64,000 bases of DNA from Fagopyrum homotropicum. Lineage: Eukaryota; Streptophyta; Magnoliopsida; Caryophyllales; Polygonaceae. Location: assembly GCA_033239125.1 (NCBI GenBank), contig BSWB01000006.1, positions 115,986,242-116,050,241 of the forward strand, given 5' to 3'. Every line of letters starts with the position of its first letter. The stretch's first letter is position 1. Position numbers and translations under genes: made by a program. The notes beneath the pieces are model-generated. The model was not told where the DNA came from. It did not search any database and saw only the letters and a program-made list of their open reading frames with translations. This document shows positions 10,781 to 21,767 of the stretch, one piece after another.

Positions 10781-12344
10781 TTCTTCAATGTATTAGTTGA
10801 AGAATTTCACCTATTGTTAATCTCGCAGGAAAACAGTGCAAGTTAATTGTATTTTGGTAGCTCTGTATGATTTTCATTATCTATTTTCGGTTTTCTCAAC
10901 TTTCAACATGTTCATTTGAACGTATATGTCTAATGTCTATTGTGTCCGAGTCCAACATCACAGATTCATATATGATTTGAGTTTTGTGGTCGTAGAAAAT
11001 AACTCATTCAGGCAAAATTTTAGGGGTTTTCTCGATTGTAGTTGGGTTTACTTGATAATGTGTCCCTCTCATTCATCTTTCAACTCTCAGTTCCATGTAC
11101 CCTTATCTCCAATTTTTCACTTTCGAACCGAATCATTACTTAGGGGAGTCGAGAAGACGTACAAACCTTTTAATGAGGAGGATCCTTTTAGATGATTTGC
11201 GAGGGGTTAGTTTTCATCATATGACCCGTTTGTGGGTTTTTTTTAATAGAGGAGGGAACATCATCATTCCGTTTTCAACAAAAGAAAATCCATACAAATT
11301 ATTTTTGGGTTCGGTAAGTATCAGAAGAGCATTGCGTTCTTGGTAAGGAAGTTGCCCTTCCAAAGGTTGGTTCGCAAGATTGGTCAGATATGCGGTTCTA
11401 GAGTGATGTTGTTCTTGCACTTGAGGAGGTTGTTGAGGGCTTACCTTATTGGTCTCTTTGAACCGGAAAATGTGAAGTAGATGGTAAATGGTGAAAGGGA
11501 AAGGCTTGACTTCTTTGTTAATAGGAAACAAATGTGAAAAGAAGAAGATGGGAAGAAGTGGAACATTTGATTTATTTGTTCACCCATAAAAACATTACAA
11601 CAACCTATAATCCGTTATTTTGGGTATTTTTACGGTCTAGTTTCACTAAACACGTCATAGTATTTTTATAGAAATCGAAATATAATTAAATTTATCAGAT
11701 ATCACATATTCACATCCATAATCCACAACTAAAACCACAAAAAATTTAATTTTTTTTTTTAAATTTACTAAACAAGTCATGAAAAGGTAACATTTTTATT
11801 TGATGCTATCTTTTTCTGTTGATGAAAGTAGAGAGTGGCAACTATTGTTGAATTTGACAAATGTAAAGCTGAAACATGTGGAAGTCATGACAATGAAAGC
11901 ACATCCATATCAAGTATAGGAACACTCTTATATTCTAAGAAGGTGTGCCTTTGAATTCCCAAAATTTATTCACACTTTTTAAATACAATACACGAGTTAT
12001 CGAGAGGTGTTTAAACCAAAGTTTTGGACTTTCTAGTATTTCCGGCACCAATTATACCAACAAATATAGTATTATTTTTTTTATCAACTCCATATGGTAT
12101 TATCAACCCTTCAACTCATTAAACTTTTCTCATTAACTTCATTCAATTTCAAGATATTTCAACTTTTACAAGTTCATTCCATTCGATTAAAGGAGACGAC
12201 ACTAATTTTGCCGTTTCGAATAGAAAAACATCGTCAACAATGAAAAAAACAGGTTTGAACATATAACGTTTTTAATTTAGAGTTTTGAACTAGTTATATT
12301 AGTTTTTGTTCATATTTGATTTTAGATTGAAATTTGTGTTGAAT
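10781..12344. other. 3' flank of the bHLH gene and AT-rich spacer
   Basis: The first 100-150 bases probably form the 3' UTR. The remainder has no recognisable gene. A minus-strand open frame of 104 codons near 11217-11531 has no feature of a real protein. The sequence becomes AT-rich towards the palindrome-cored repeat array. Confidence 0.4.
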
Positions 12345-12876
12345 TTGTTTTACGTTGTTAAAAGTATTATAATAATAATAATTTATTTTCATACTATTTG
12401 TATTGACTTCCTAGCGACTCGCAATTATTGAGTGTGCTTTATGTTGTTGATAATAGTTGAATGATTATCTAATTTGAAATGATTGAGTTTATAATCACTC
12501 TCTATTGTTTTAGGTGTTTTATGTTGTTGACAACATTAACATCCTTGTTTTGAATGTACTTTTTGTTATTGACAACAACACACTACATTTGTGTGTTTGT
12601 TGTGTTGTTGACAACGTCTTATTTTGTTATTCTAATATTGTGAACAATATTTAAAACATTATTTTGTTAATTTTGGTAATGTTGACAATACTAAGACATA
12701 TTATTTTGTTATTCTAGTTTTGTTGACTGAACTTAAACATATTATTTTATTATTGTTGACATGACCTAAACACACTATATTGCTATGCTAGTGTTGTTGA
12801 CAACACTCACTCCTAATTTTTTGGGTGTTGTTGACAACACCAACACCACTTATTTTGGTGTTTTTAATGTTGTTAA
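12345..12876. repeat. Degenerate tandem array with palindromic core GTGTTGTTGACAACAC (left part)
   Basis: About ten copies of a GTTGTTGACAAC-like core occur at roughly 40-70 bp spacing, separated by phrases such as TATTATTTTGTTATTCTAG. The core is nearly self-complementary, for example GGTGTTGTTGACAACACC near 12825. Copia element 2 inserted inside the array, which continues from 17621. Confidence 0.75.
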
Positions 12877-13008
12877 TGTGAGAATAATAAGATTTGGATA
12901 AATTTCCCTTAGGGTTTCCATCGTCAGATGACTCGTATTAATATGTATAACAATTTTACATAATTACATAGGGCGGACCTCTATTTACAATAATTATATA
13001 TTCTATCA
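12877..13008 (-). repeat. 3' LTR of copia element 2
   Basis: It has TG and CA ends and is 132 bp long. A CCCCC tract just inside (13011-13015) is the polypurine tract read from the + strand. Confidence 0.93.
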
Positions 13009-14502
13009 TACCCCCGCAGTCGAAACGGGAGGAGACGTAACAGTGAGACTGGATCTAAAATCAAGAAATAGTTGTCGTGGTAGGCCCTTTGTAAAGATGT
13101 CTGCATACTGATAAGCCGAAGGCACATGAAGAACTCGAACATGACCGCGCGCAACCTTATCTCGGACGAAATGAATATCAATCTCGATATGTTTGGTCCG
13201 TTGATGTTGAACCGGGTTGCTGGCTAGATAAGTAGCAGAGATATTGTCTGTGTAGACAATGGATGCCTTGGCAAGAGGACAGTGAAGCTCAAGCAAAAGA
13301 TTGCGAAGCCAGGAACATTCAGAGACAACGTTGGCAACGCCTCTATACTCTGCCTCTGCGCTGGAGATAGAAACCACAGATTGCCGTTTGGCAGACCACG
13401 AGATAAGGGTGTCATTGAAGAAGACACAATAGCCTGATGTGGATCGGCGTGTATCAGGACAACCCGCCCAATCAGCATCAGTATATGCAATGAGATCAGT
13501 TTTTGGTGAAGGGGAGATGGTGATACCTAATGAAGCTGTCCCAGAAATATAACGGATGATACGTTTCAAGGCAGCGAAATGAGGCTCTCGAGGATCATGC
13601 ATGAAAAGACATATCTGTTGAACAGCAAAACTGATGTCAGGTCTTGTGAAAGTGAGGTACTGGAGTGCCCCTGCCAAACTGCGATACAATGTGGGATCAC
13701 TGACGGGTGGTCCAGAGGAGGCGCTGAGCTTGATAGAGGGTTCAGCAGGAGTGACAGCTGGTTTACAAGCAGTCATCTTGGCTCGTGCAACAATTTCGTG
13801 AGCATACTTGTCTTGAGACAAAAACAGTCCTGATGAAGATCTCTGAACAGAGATGCCCAAAAAATAAGATATGGAGCCGAGATCAGACATAGCAAACTCC
13901 CTGCTTAGGGAAGTAGTGAGAGTGCGGCGGAGGGCATCGGATGAGGCAGTGAGTATGATATCATCAACATAAAGTAACAGATAAGCAAGATTATTCCCAT
14001 GCCGATAGATAAACAGAGAAGAATCGCTCTTACTGCTTGTGAAACCGATGCTGAGTAAATATCCTGCAAATCGTTGAAACCAAGCTCGGGGTGCCTGCTT
14101 TAGCCCATATAGAGATTTCTTTAATAAACAGACGTGGGAGGGACGAGCAGAGTCAACGAACCCAGGGGGTTGAAACATGTGAACTGTCTCGTTGAGATGC
14201 CCATGGAGAAAAGCATTATTTACATCAAGTTGATGAATAGGCCAAGAGCGAGACACAGCTAAGCTGAGAACTGTGCGAATGGTGGCGGGCTTAACAACCG
14301 GACTGAAAGTCTCATCGCAATCTATTCCAATTTGCTGGGAACATCCATTGGCTACTAGGCGCGCCTTATATCTCTCAAGAGAACCATCAGATCTGAACTT
14401 ATGACGGAAAATCCACATACACCTCACAATATTATTCTGTTCAGGACGAGGAACAAGAACCCAAGTACCATTTCGTATAAGGGCTCGATATTCGTCGAGC
14501 AT
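13006..14502 (-). CDS. Copia reverse transcriptase and RNase H (element 2)
   Basis: Open reading frame of 498 codons. The reverse transcriptase (RVT_2 type) opens with a W-V-L-V-P-R segment and shows LVANGCSQ, LDVNNAFLHG, SLYGLKQAPRAWF and the catalytic YVDD in LLLYVDDIIL. RNase H follows with YTDADWAGC, the SSAEAEYRG motif, CSWLRNLL and KHIEIDIHFVR, and ends in ADIFTKGLP. The enzyme would copy element RNA to DNA in the cytoplasmic virus-like particle. The frame is open throughout, but the upstream polyprotein is out of phase with it because of a one-base type indel near 14595-14612. Confidence 0.93.
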   Translation of the reverse strand: MLDEYRALIRNGTWVLVPRPEQNNIVRCMWIFRHKFRSDGSLERYKARLVANGCSQQIGIDCDETFSPVVKPATIRTVLSLAVSRSWPIHQLDVNNAFLHGHLNETVHMFQPPGFVDSARPSHVCLLKKSLYGLKQAPRAWFQRFAGYLLSIGFTSSKSDSSLFIYRHGNNLAYLLLYVDDIILTASSDALRRTLTTSLSREFAMSDLGSISYFLGISVQRSSSGLFLSQDKYAHEIVARAKMTACKPAVTPAEPSIKLSASSGPPVSDPTLYRSLAGALQYLTFTRPDISFAVQQICLFMHDPREPHFAALKRIIRYISGTASLGITISPSPKTDLIAYTDADWAGCPDTRRSTSGYCVFFNDTLISWSAKRQSVVSISSAEAEYRGVANVVSECSWLRNLLLELHCPLAKASIVYTDNISATYLASNPVQHQRTKHIEIDIHFVRDKVARGHVRVLHVPSAYQYADIFTKGLPRQLFLDFRSSLTVTSPPVSTAGV

Positions 14503-16546
14503 GGCAGCGGACCATTTTGGATCCTGGAGAGCTAATTTGTGGGATGTGGGTATAGGAGATAAGTCGGATATGGTGGTGGTATTGAGGTCGAATATTTTGA
14601 CGGGGTTTGAAAATACCGCTTAAAGAGCGAGTATTTGGCCGGTTGGTGGGATTTATATTCGAGGGGGGTTGTTGTGTGGAATTCACTGTGGAGGATGTGG
14701 GATGGGGTGCGGTCGGTGGAAGAATTGGCAGCTCATGTGGAGCGTTGCCAACAGTGGAGGAAGATGGGCCAGCGTGAACAGATGGGGATGGTGGGCCGGC
14801 ATGGTCAGAGGAGGAAGATGGGCCGGCTTGGTCAGAGGAGGAAGGCGGGCCAAAAATATGGACTGGCTGAGGTGTGAATGAGGACGTGGGCCCAGGCGGA
14901 GGTGGGAGGGCAGCAGGTGTGTCATCAGATGTGGGCCGGATTGGTGAAGGATGGGCCTGAGATGCAAATTGCTGGACTTGATGATAAGTAGAGCAATTGG
15001 GTTCATTTTCCAGCACCGCAGAAGAAGAGTGAAACGACTCATACTTTAAAAAGGGAAAAATGGACTCATCGAAAGTTACATGACGGGAAATAATAATTTT
15101 ATTTGATTTCAAATCCAAACATTTATAACCTCGGTGATGACTCGGATATCCTAAAAAGACACAAGGAGTTGTCCTAGGAGTTAATTTGTGGGGAATTGTT
15201 GCGTTTTGATTTGGGTAGCAAAGACACCCAAAAACGCGGAGATGATGATAGGAAGGTGTTGAAAAATACAACACTTGGGTGGGGGATTGATTTTGTATTG
15301 TGGTGGATGGAAGGATGTTAAGGAGAAAACATGCCACGTCAAGGGCATGAGACCAAAACGTGATGGGTAAGGAAGCATGAAAAAGTAGAGAACGCATCAT
15401 GTTGTTGATGGTGCGAATGACACGTTCGGCTTTTCCATTTTGTGGGGAGGTGTGAGGACAAGAAAACCGAAAAGTAATGCCATGGAGGGCGAAGAATGAG
15501 TGAAATTGATGATTATCAAACTCGCGACCCATGTCACAATGGAAAGTTTTAATAGGGGCATTGAATTGTGTTTGAATAAATTTATGAAATTGCACAAAAC
15601 GATCAAAGACTTGAGATTTGAATTTAATTGGAAATACCCAAAGAAAATGTGAGAAATCATCAAGAAAAAGAAGATAATATTTGAAACCTTCCCGACTAGG
15701 AATCGGGGAAGTCCAAAGATCACTGTGAATGATGTCAAAAGGTGCAACAGTTTTATTAATAGAACGTTCAAACGGTAGCCTATGATGTTTTCCAAGTTGA
15801 CAAGCATGACAAAGAGAGGAGTCGCGCTCCTTATTGAAACTAAGAAAAGAAAACTTCCTAAGAACATCTAGAACCGGCATGCCAGGATGGCCTAGACGGG
15901 CATGCCAGAGACTCGATGACTGAGCGGAAAAAGCATGAGCTGGTGCAGAATCCTTGGTAATTGGATAAAAGTCCCCAGAGCTATTGCATCTCAGGCGAAG
16001 GTTCCCCGTGTGTAAATCCTTCACAGAAAAACCAAACGGGTCAAACTCAATAGTGGCATGGTTGTCGGTTGTGAAACGGCGAACGGAGACAAGGTTTTTA
16101 ACTAGTTTAGGTGCAACGAGGACTTGGGATAAATGTAGTGGTTTGGAAGGGGTTGGAATTTTAGCTTCACCAAGACCTGTAGATGGAATCCGCATGCCAT
16201 TTCCGACAATTATCGAATTTAATGAACCATTATATGAGATGGACGAGAGGTTACTTGAATTATTCGTCATGTGGGAAGTAGCACCGGTGTCCATGTACCA
16301 TAAATTATCTGCGGGATTTAACGTCATAGTTGCAAATGCTTGATCGACGGAAGTGGGCTGCAGAAAAGGAGAAGCAGCAGCTACATGGGCCTGTTGGCCG
16401 TTGGGCTGCGCTGGGGATGGGCCCACAGGCCCTGCTGAGTTGGAAATGGGCAAGGGGGGCGCTGCAGTCCAGGTGGGTAAACAGGTCAGTGGGCCGGACT
16501 CCATTGGGCCGGAGACTGCTGTGGGCCGGAGTACACAGGGACCCAT
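14441..16546 (-). CDS. Copia protease and integrase (element 2)
   Basis: Open reading frame of 701 codons. The aspartic protease site is WYMDTGATSHMT near residue 80. The GAG-pre-integrase zinc motif (H-A-R-L-G-H and CHACQLGKHH) follows, then the integrase core with acidic residues in DIIHSDLW, in HCDMGREF and in NGKAERVIR, and a Pro/Ser-rich linker. After about residue 650 the translation leaves the expected frame, and the last 50 or so residues are out of phase with the reverse transcriptase, whose reading continues in another frame. The upstream junction with gag (about 16546-16582) is also out of phase, while copia polyproteins normally form one frame. Confidence 0.9.
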   Translation of the reverse strand: MGPCVLRPTAVSGPMESGPLTCLPTWTAAPPLPISNSAGPVGPSPAQPNGQQAHVAAASPFLQPTSVDQAFATMTLNPADNLWYMDTGATSHMTNNSSNLSSISYNGSLNSIIVGNGMRIPSTGLGEAKIPTPSKPLHLSQVLVAPKLVKNLVSVRRFTTDNHATIEFDPFGFSVKDLHTGNLRLRCNSSGDFYPITKDSAPAHAFSAQSSSLWHARLGHPGMPVLDVLRKFSFLSFNKERDSSLCHACQLGKHHRLPFERSINKTVAPFDIIHSDLWTSPIPSREGFKYYLLFLDDFSHFLWVFPIKFKSQVFDRFVQFHKFIQTQFNAPIKTFHCDMGREFDNHQFHSFFALHGITFRFSCPHTSPQNGKAERVIRTINNMMRSLLFHASLPITFWSHALDVACFLLNILPSTTIQNQSPTQVLYFSTPSYHHLRVFGCLCYPNQNATIPHKLTPRTTPCVFLGYPSHHRGYKCLDLKSNKIIISRHVTFDESIFPFLKYESFHSSSAVLENEPNCSTYHQVQQFASQAHPSPIRPTSDDTPAALPPPPGPTSSFTPQPVHIFGPPSSSDQAGPSSSSDHAGPPSPSVHAGPSSSTVGNAPHELPILPPTAPHPTSSTVNSTQQPPSNINPTNRPNTRSLSGIFKPRQNIRPQYHHHIRLISYTHIPQISSPGSKMVRCHARRISSPYTKWYLGSCSSS

Positions 16547-16581
16547 CCGGAGTTAGGGCGGAAAACGTACTGCGTAGGTTG

Positions 16582-17364
16582 CTACTGTGCGCCGCCGGTT
16601 CGGTTCTTGCCCTTCCGGCCTCTGTTGCGGCTGCGCTGGGTGGCGTCCTGGTTGCCGGCAGAGGTGGTTCCACGGTGGTCGGTGGACGGAGACTTGGCCG
16701 AGCTTCTAGTGGCGGCGGTGAGAGCCGCAGAGTCTGTCTCATTCCCTTTTTGTTTGGCCATACGTGTTTCTTCAAGGATGAGTTGCGAACGTGCTTTTTG
16801 AAACGTTGGCAAGGGATCCGTTTGTTGAATGAAACTAGCAGTTGTGTTATACTCAGCAGGTAAACCGGACAATAATTGAAGGACTAACCGATTGTCGGAG
16901 ATTGGTGAATCAACACCCTTGAGTTGATCAGACAAGGCTTTCATGTGCTGACAGTAGGCGGCTATGGAAGCAAACGACGCCAATTTGCAATTGGAAAATT
17001 CATGTTCCAAATAAACTGCGCGCGTGTTCTTGTTGTCTTGAAAAATATCCTGAATGCGACCCCAAGCTTTGAGAGCGGTGTCGTCGGGATCAAAAATTTG
17101 AAGAAGAATATCCTTTGAAACCGTACTATAGATCCATTGCAGAACAGTAGCGTCAACTTGATTCCAGAGAGCATCGTCAATATCAGCAGGGCGGGGAACT
17201 TTTGCGTCAATGTGATCCAAGACGTTGTGTGCCTTGGCGGTGACACGAAAAAGAGTAACCCATGATGCATATGGCGTGTCATGATCTAGAACGAGAGCGA
17301 TATTGTTTTTGATGTTGGATATCCCAAGAGCGGAATGAAACGTATGTTTCTTCTCCGTAGTCAT
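16582..17364 (-). CDS. Copia gag (element 2)
   Basis: Open frame of 260 codons. It carries the copia gag domain (retrotran_gag/UBN2 type): GISNIKNNIALVLD, WVTLFRVTAKAHNVLDHID, an LxxWIYSTVS segment and the YLEHEFSNCKL region. The C-terminus is basic (RSRNRGRKGKNR), and I see no CCHC knuckle, so RNA binding may rely on this basic tail. It forms the particle shell that packages element RNA. The start ATG lies about 125 bases after the 5' LTR, following the primer binding site and a short leader. Confidence 0.9.
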   Translation of the reverse strand: MTTEKKHTFHSALGISNIKNNIALVLDHDTPYASWVTLFRVTAKAHNVLDHIDAKVPRPADIDDALWNQVDATVLQWIYSTVSKDILLQIFDPDDTALKAWGRIQDIFQDNKNTRAVYLEHEFSNCKLASFASIAAYCQHMKALSDQLKGVDSPISDNRLVLQLLSGLPAEYNTTASFIQQTDPLPTFQKARSQLILEETRMAKQKGNETDSAALTAATRSSAKSPSTDHRGTTSAGNQDATQRSRNRGRKGKNRTGGAQ

Positions 17365-17477
17365 TGGGGTCGGTAAAAGGAGTACGAAGAGAAGTAGGTT
17401 ACGCGACGGCGTTGAAGGGAAGAAGCCGGCGTGAATAGAGCGGAAGGTGTGGAGGAGAAGGGTTATGGAACGTAACC

Positions 17478-17488
17478 CTCTGATACCA
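17478..17488 (-). promoter_or_regulatory. Primer binding site of copia element 2 (initiator tRNA-Met)
   Basis: On the minus strand TGGTATCAGAG directly follows the LTR end CTCACA, the canonical plant copia site. Confidence 0.92.
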
Positions 17489-17620
17489 TGTGAGAATAAT
17501 AAGATTTGGATAAATTCCCCTTAGGATTTCCATCGTCAGATGACTCGTATTAATAGGTATAACAGTTTTACATAATTACATAGGGCGGACCTCTATTTAC
17601 AATAATTACATATTCTATCA
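17489..17620 (-). repeat. 5' LTR of copia element 2
   Basis: 132 bp, differing from the 3' LTR at five positions. Confidence 0.93.
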
Positions 17621-18215
17621 GTTAACAATAATAACATCAATGATTAAGTATTTTTGGTATGCTAACATCACAAAACCCTCACTTAAATGTTTGTTGTGTT
17701 GTCAATAAAACTTCAAAATTATTTTGTTATTTTGACGTTGTTGACAAAACCAACTTATTAAGTATGATTTTTTTATTGCATCACATAAAGCATTTACATT
17801 ATTTATTTTTCTTTGTTTTTCTTTCAGTATTACAGTTTTAAAACATTATTTTGTTTTCATTTGAAGTTGATGACAAAGAAAGTTTGTGTATGAGATAATG
17901 TAAATTTAATGTATTGGTTTTTTTATTTTTGTTAAAGCCACATTACTCAATTTTTTTAATATATGGTGTTGTTGACAACACCGTAACTTTGTTTTAAAGT
18001 GTTTTTGAAGTTGTTGAATGCAAAAAAAAAAAAATAATGACTTAGTGTTTATGTTAATGTAAAAACATTATAACATTGTTTTATAGTACATTGAGTATTC
18101 TTCACAACACAATAACTCTATTTGATAGTTCTAACTGGGGGTGTTGTTGACAACACAACAACACTACCTTGTGTATGCGGTGTTGTTCACAACACAAAAC
18201 GTTTGCGATTTTGCT
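17621..18215. repeat. Palindrome-cored tandem array (right part)
   Basis: This continues the array left of copia element 2. GTTGTTGACAAAACC, GGTGTTGTTGACAACACC (near 17966-17983) and GTGTTGTTGACAACAC (near 18140) occur at irregular spacing, with one GTTCACAAC variant near 18186. Confidence 0.7.
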
Positions 18216-18469
18216 GCACAAACCTTGTAGTTAGGGTTTTCAATATACTATCGTGGATAAAAGAATACAATCCTAAACCTATCTATTTATAATGAAATAG
18301 ATAGAACCCGTATCGCGGGGCTCCACCCCCTGCACCACCTTGTCACCCCGGGCCCATTAGTCAATGGGCCCAAAATATGTTTTCCCGCTTACCCGGCCAG
18401 GACCTTGCTCACTTGCTATTCTTCCTAGGCCTTCGGTCCAAGAAGAGCTCGTCTCGATCGGTCATTGGT

Positions 18470-19135
18470 CCATCGTATCACTATACCTAGATTTATTGTC
18501 TTATTATAACAGGTACGTAAGGAGAAATGCCTCACCAATGTAGGATGGACAACTCTTGGTGAAGAATGGGTTAAAATTAATGCAGATGAGTTTGTACAAG
18601 GAAATACAGCTACGATTGGGGGTGTCATTCACGACTCGCACGGGAAGTGGCGTGGAGGATTTGTCTTCAACATTGGTTCCCGCACGGTTTTGATGGGAGA
18701 GCTATGGGGTCTTTGCATGGGATTGCACCTCGCATGGGAAAAGGGTTTTCGTAGAGTGATCGCGGAGATCGATTATGAGCTTGTTGTTAGGCTTGTCAAT
18801 TGTAATATTCCACCCACATATCCACTCTTTAGTGTGGTATCAAGGTGTCAAGACTTCTTACGTAGGGACTGACTTGTTCAGCTCTGTCACATTTATTTGG
18901 AGGCTAATGATTTTGCCGATTGTTTGGCTTCTTTAGCCTTCGAGTACCCATTAGGTTTTTTCCTCTTATTCATCCCCCGTTAGTTTAACTCCGTTTTTGA
19001 AAATCGATGCCCGCGGAGTAGCTACCCAAAGGCTAGTCATTTGTTAACTTCGTTTTATATTTTATGCAAATAACACGGGTTAAACTCAGGTCTTCCCCGT
19101 CCCCTTACCAAAAAAATTAAAAATAAATAATGTCT
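18470..19135 (+). pseudogene. LINE-associated RNase H remnant with A-rich 3' end
   Basis: From about 18545 the + strand encodes WTTLGEEWVKINADE, a G-G-V-I-H-D-S-H-G-K-W segment, MGELWGLCMGLHLAWEKG and AEIDYELVVRLV. That is the order of RVT_3-type RNase H domains of plant LINEs: the first catalytic Asp in INADE, Glu in GELWG, Asp in EIDYE. A TGA interrupts it after residues near 18871; the ANDFADCLAS segment follows. The sequence ends in CCCCTTACC and an A-rich tract near 19112-19130, like a LINE 3' tail. It is a dead 5'-truncated copy of a different LINE family from the other three. Confidence 0.7.
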
Positions 19136-19489
19136 ATTACTTCTAAACATACACTTGGACAAGGTTTATTGTCAATTCGTCAAATTTATTTATAATTTTT
19201 TAATTATGCTTGTTTTGTTAAGGGTTTTTTTTTTTGAAAAAAAATTTTGTCCAACCCTACAATTATTATAAAAAAATAATAATTTACGCGTTATGTATTT
19301 GAGAGTATAAGGTTACAAATTTCAAAATAATTTACCGTAATTTATATATGTACTTTGTGATTTTGGTAAGCCTATAAGCATATTGTTTGTCCATGTCAAA
19401 CAATACACTCAATCAAATAATCTTTTACTCGATGATACAATGGATCAGACTATCCAAATAATAACTACTTAGTCATCACAAAAATTCAA

Positions 19490-20523
19490 TCGCTGCTGAG
19501 GGCATTCCTTTGGTCTGGGAAGTAAGCGAGCAAGCACTTTTTAGTTGCCTGGGACACGGTCTGCACTCCAAAAAGCGTTGGTGGCCTTGGCTTCCTGGAC
19601 TTGCTTGCCAGAAATAAAGCCTCCCTGGTCAGACTCATTTACGATATTGACAAGAATGTCAATGACATATGGTGCTAGTGGATTGAGAAAAACATTAAAG
19701 CGCCACTCTATCTAGAACCATTGCCCCAACACCAACCATAGTACCTTCTAGAAGAGCTTTATATCCATTCGTACCGTTCTACAGACCCTTTCTTCTGGCC
19801 TGAATCCGGTTGATTCCATCACCAATGCCACTGACTCTTTTTCCCCTAAGAAAGCCTATGACATCTTCCGCTCCACCTCTGTTTCACCTCCCTATCCAAT
19901 CTGCTCTATAATCTGGCATCACCTCATTATTCCCAAATGCAACTGCATTCCCTGGCTTGCCAACCTTCGCCGCCTCCCTACTCTTACTAAGCTACACAAC
20001 TGCAACCTAATTAACAATGTGACTTGCAAGCTATGTGATAGCTTCCCCGAAGATGACCTTCACCTGTGGAATGGCTGCAGCTACACCTCACTAATCCTTG
20101 ACATCATCTCCAGATGGTCTAGAGTCCCATTCCCGGCTCCCTACATCCACAATATATGGTCTTGGCTCTCCACTCGTCGCAATCCAAAGAAGAACCTCCT
20201 TGAGGCTGCCTCTATCTCATACGTCGTCTCCTCCATTTACATTACATGGAAGGCACGCAACAACATCATCCACAACAACACTTTCACAAGCGCCATTGAA
20301 TGTGTTGGAGAAGCCATCCATGCTACCAAGCTCCACCTTTCCCTTCATTGGAAAGACAAGTCTTCTACTTCTCTGGTCACTGCTAGGATGCTAGAAATCT
20401 GCTTGCCTAGTCCTTCCCCTTCTACTCTCTCATGTACCTCTCTTCTCTTTGACTAATGCCCTTGAGCTCCAAATCTTGTAAATTCTCCCTTCTTAATACA
20501 TAGTAATTTTTCAAAAAAAAATA
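19490..20523 (+). pseudogene. LINE ORF2 3' fragment (reverse transcriptase tail and zinc domain)
   Basis: The + strand opens with L-R-A-F-L-W-S-G-K and GGLGFLDLLARNKASLVRL, the end of the LINE reverse transcriptase. It continues through an N-x-W-H-H-L segment to CKLCDSFPEDDLHLWNGC, the zf-RVT domain, and an open frame of 145 codons up to 20456. Stops (near 19529 and 19677) and indels break the upstream part. The 3' terminus TAGTAATTTTTC plus A-run matches those of the LINEs ending at about 705 and 31811. It is 5'-truncated, as is usual for LINE copies. Confidence 0.85.
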
Positions 20524-20750
20524 AAATGTTACTTGATATATGGAGTCTATTAGACCTTCTTCGACCCAAACAATATGATGTGTTCAAATAAACTTAAAAT
20601 ACACATTTTTATTAAGCATGAGCTAGCAATATAAGCATAAACGAGTACACCCCCACAAGATACAAGATCAATTGGCAAATTATTTTCTACTCTTAGACAC
20701 ATGTATGCCTGATGCCCATATGACCTAATAAGGTGGCTAGCTAGGGTTAC

Positions 20751-21693
20751 TTAAGCAGCGCGAGGGACATTAGAAACAAGTCCTCTAGGTCCGGCGATGG
20801 GAACGAACACACGATTACATATGTAGTTGTAAGGCACCGCTGTGTTGTATGGAATCACGATTGGGTAAAGACTTGGATTCTCCTTAATTATTTGAGCCGC
20901 AGCTTCACAACCCGGAACTCCTACCAGCTCTGGCCACATCGTTTTTTCTGCATAGATTTACGTAATAAATAAAGCTTATAAGAAAAGTAAGTTAGGAAGT
21001 GAGCATTTGAGAGCAACAAGATTACGGAGATTATGGTATCTTATTGTAACTTATATTCTTTTCATTTTATAAGCTACACGAAGGGAGCTTACGAAGCTTA
21101 TCATAGTTAATGAATGATACATTAGAAATATAACCCTACAAATAGTAATATTAAATAAAAAGTAAACCCTTTATAAATAATTATTATAAGTATATCAACT
21201 ACAATAAAGTTCTTTCTCCCAAACATTGATCAAACTTATAAAAAAAGTTAGTTCAATCAGCTATTAATTTTATCTACCTATTAAACTTCGGATACAAATA
21301 AATTTTAGCTTCAGTTTCACCTCCAACAAACTAATGGTTCTCAAATGGACTCTACGTGGTTGGGTGTCACCACATTTAAGATTTTTATCACAAAAAACTC
21401 GTTTATTAATGAAAATCTCACAAAATTATCGAGTGGAATATAAAGTCTTAGGGCTACTCCTATATATATATTACCAATTTGATTTAAAATAGAATCACGA
21501 AAGGCTTGTGTGCTTAGGTTCACCTTGTTGTGTATACACTCTACGTATTAGACTCGTTGGTTATAAAAGATAAATTAACAGTATAAAACTGACCCGGGCA
21601 TCCTTGGTATGCTGCTTCCAGTGGATGAAACCATAGTGTAATAGCCAGAACGAGAAGAAGACCTGAAATGGCGTTAAAGTTGGTCGAAGCCAT
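20751..21693 (-). CDS. Potato inhibitor I family serine proteinase inhibitor, copy 1 (two exons)
   Basis: Exon 1 is 21594-21693 (100 nt) and exon 2 is 20751-20947 (197 nt), giving 98 residues. The donor is CCCGG/GTCAGT and the acceptor TATGCAG/AAAAAACG; the join keeps the frame. Residues 1-28 form a secretion signal (MASTNFNAISG, then a leucine-rich core ending HPLEAA). The mature part holds KTMWPELVG, the family signature, then NPSLYPIVIP and CNRVFV. Aligned with barley CI-2 from memory, the P1-P1' bond falls at Tyr-Asn in PYNTAVPYNY, which suggests a chymotrypsin- or subtilisin-type target. Cysteines lie in GCPE, GCEAA and YIC. Such proteins are apoplastic or vacuolar defence inhibitors. 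Everything looks intact. Confidence 0.88.
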
Positions 21694-21760
21694 AAATAAG
21701 AGCTTTAGATTGATTTGGTTCTGTGATCTATGAGTACTTGATGCTCTTAGTCTTATTTGT

Positions 21761-21767
21761 ATTTATA
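21761..21767 (-). promoter_or_regulatory. TATA box of inhibitor gene 1
   Basis: On the minus strand CCTATAAATAC lies about 70 bases upstream of the ATG. The same element in the same place precedes copy 2. Confidence 0.75.

Larger units (their letters stand above)
12877..17620 (-). mobile_element. Ty1/copia element 2: structurally complete, 4744 bp
   Basis: Two 132-bp LTRs (TGTGAGAATAATAAG to TATTCTATCA on the + strand) are flanked by a perfect 5-bp target duplication, GTTAA (12872-12876 and 17621-17625). The initiator tRNA-Met primer site is intact. I count 5 differences between the LTRs, about 96% identity. Domain order on the minus strand is gag, protease, integrase, reverse transcriptase, RNase H, the copia order. 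The short size and short LTRs fit the Ale/Retrofit lineage, though that placement is only a guess. Two frame breaks show that this copy is probably inactive. It is the parent type of deletion derivative element 1. Confidence 0.95.

Noticed and set aside
11217..11531. Minus-strand open frame of 104 codons downstream of the bHLH gene
   Set aside because: No recognisable motif, and the flanks look non-coding.
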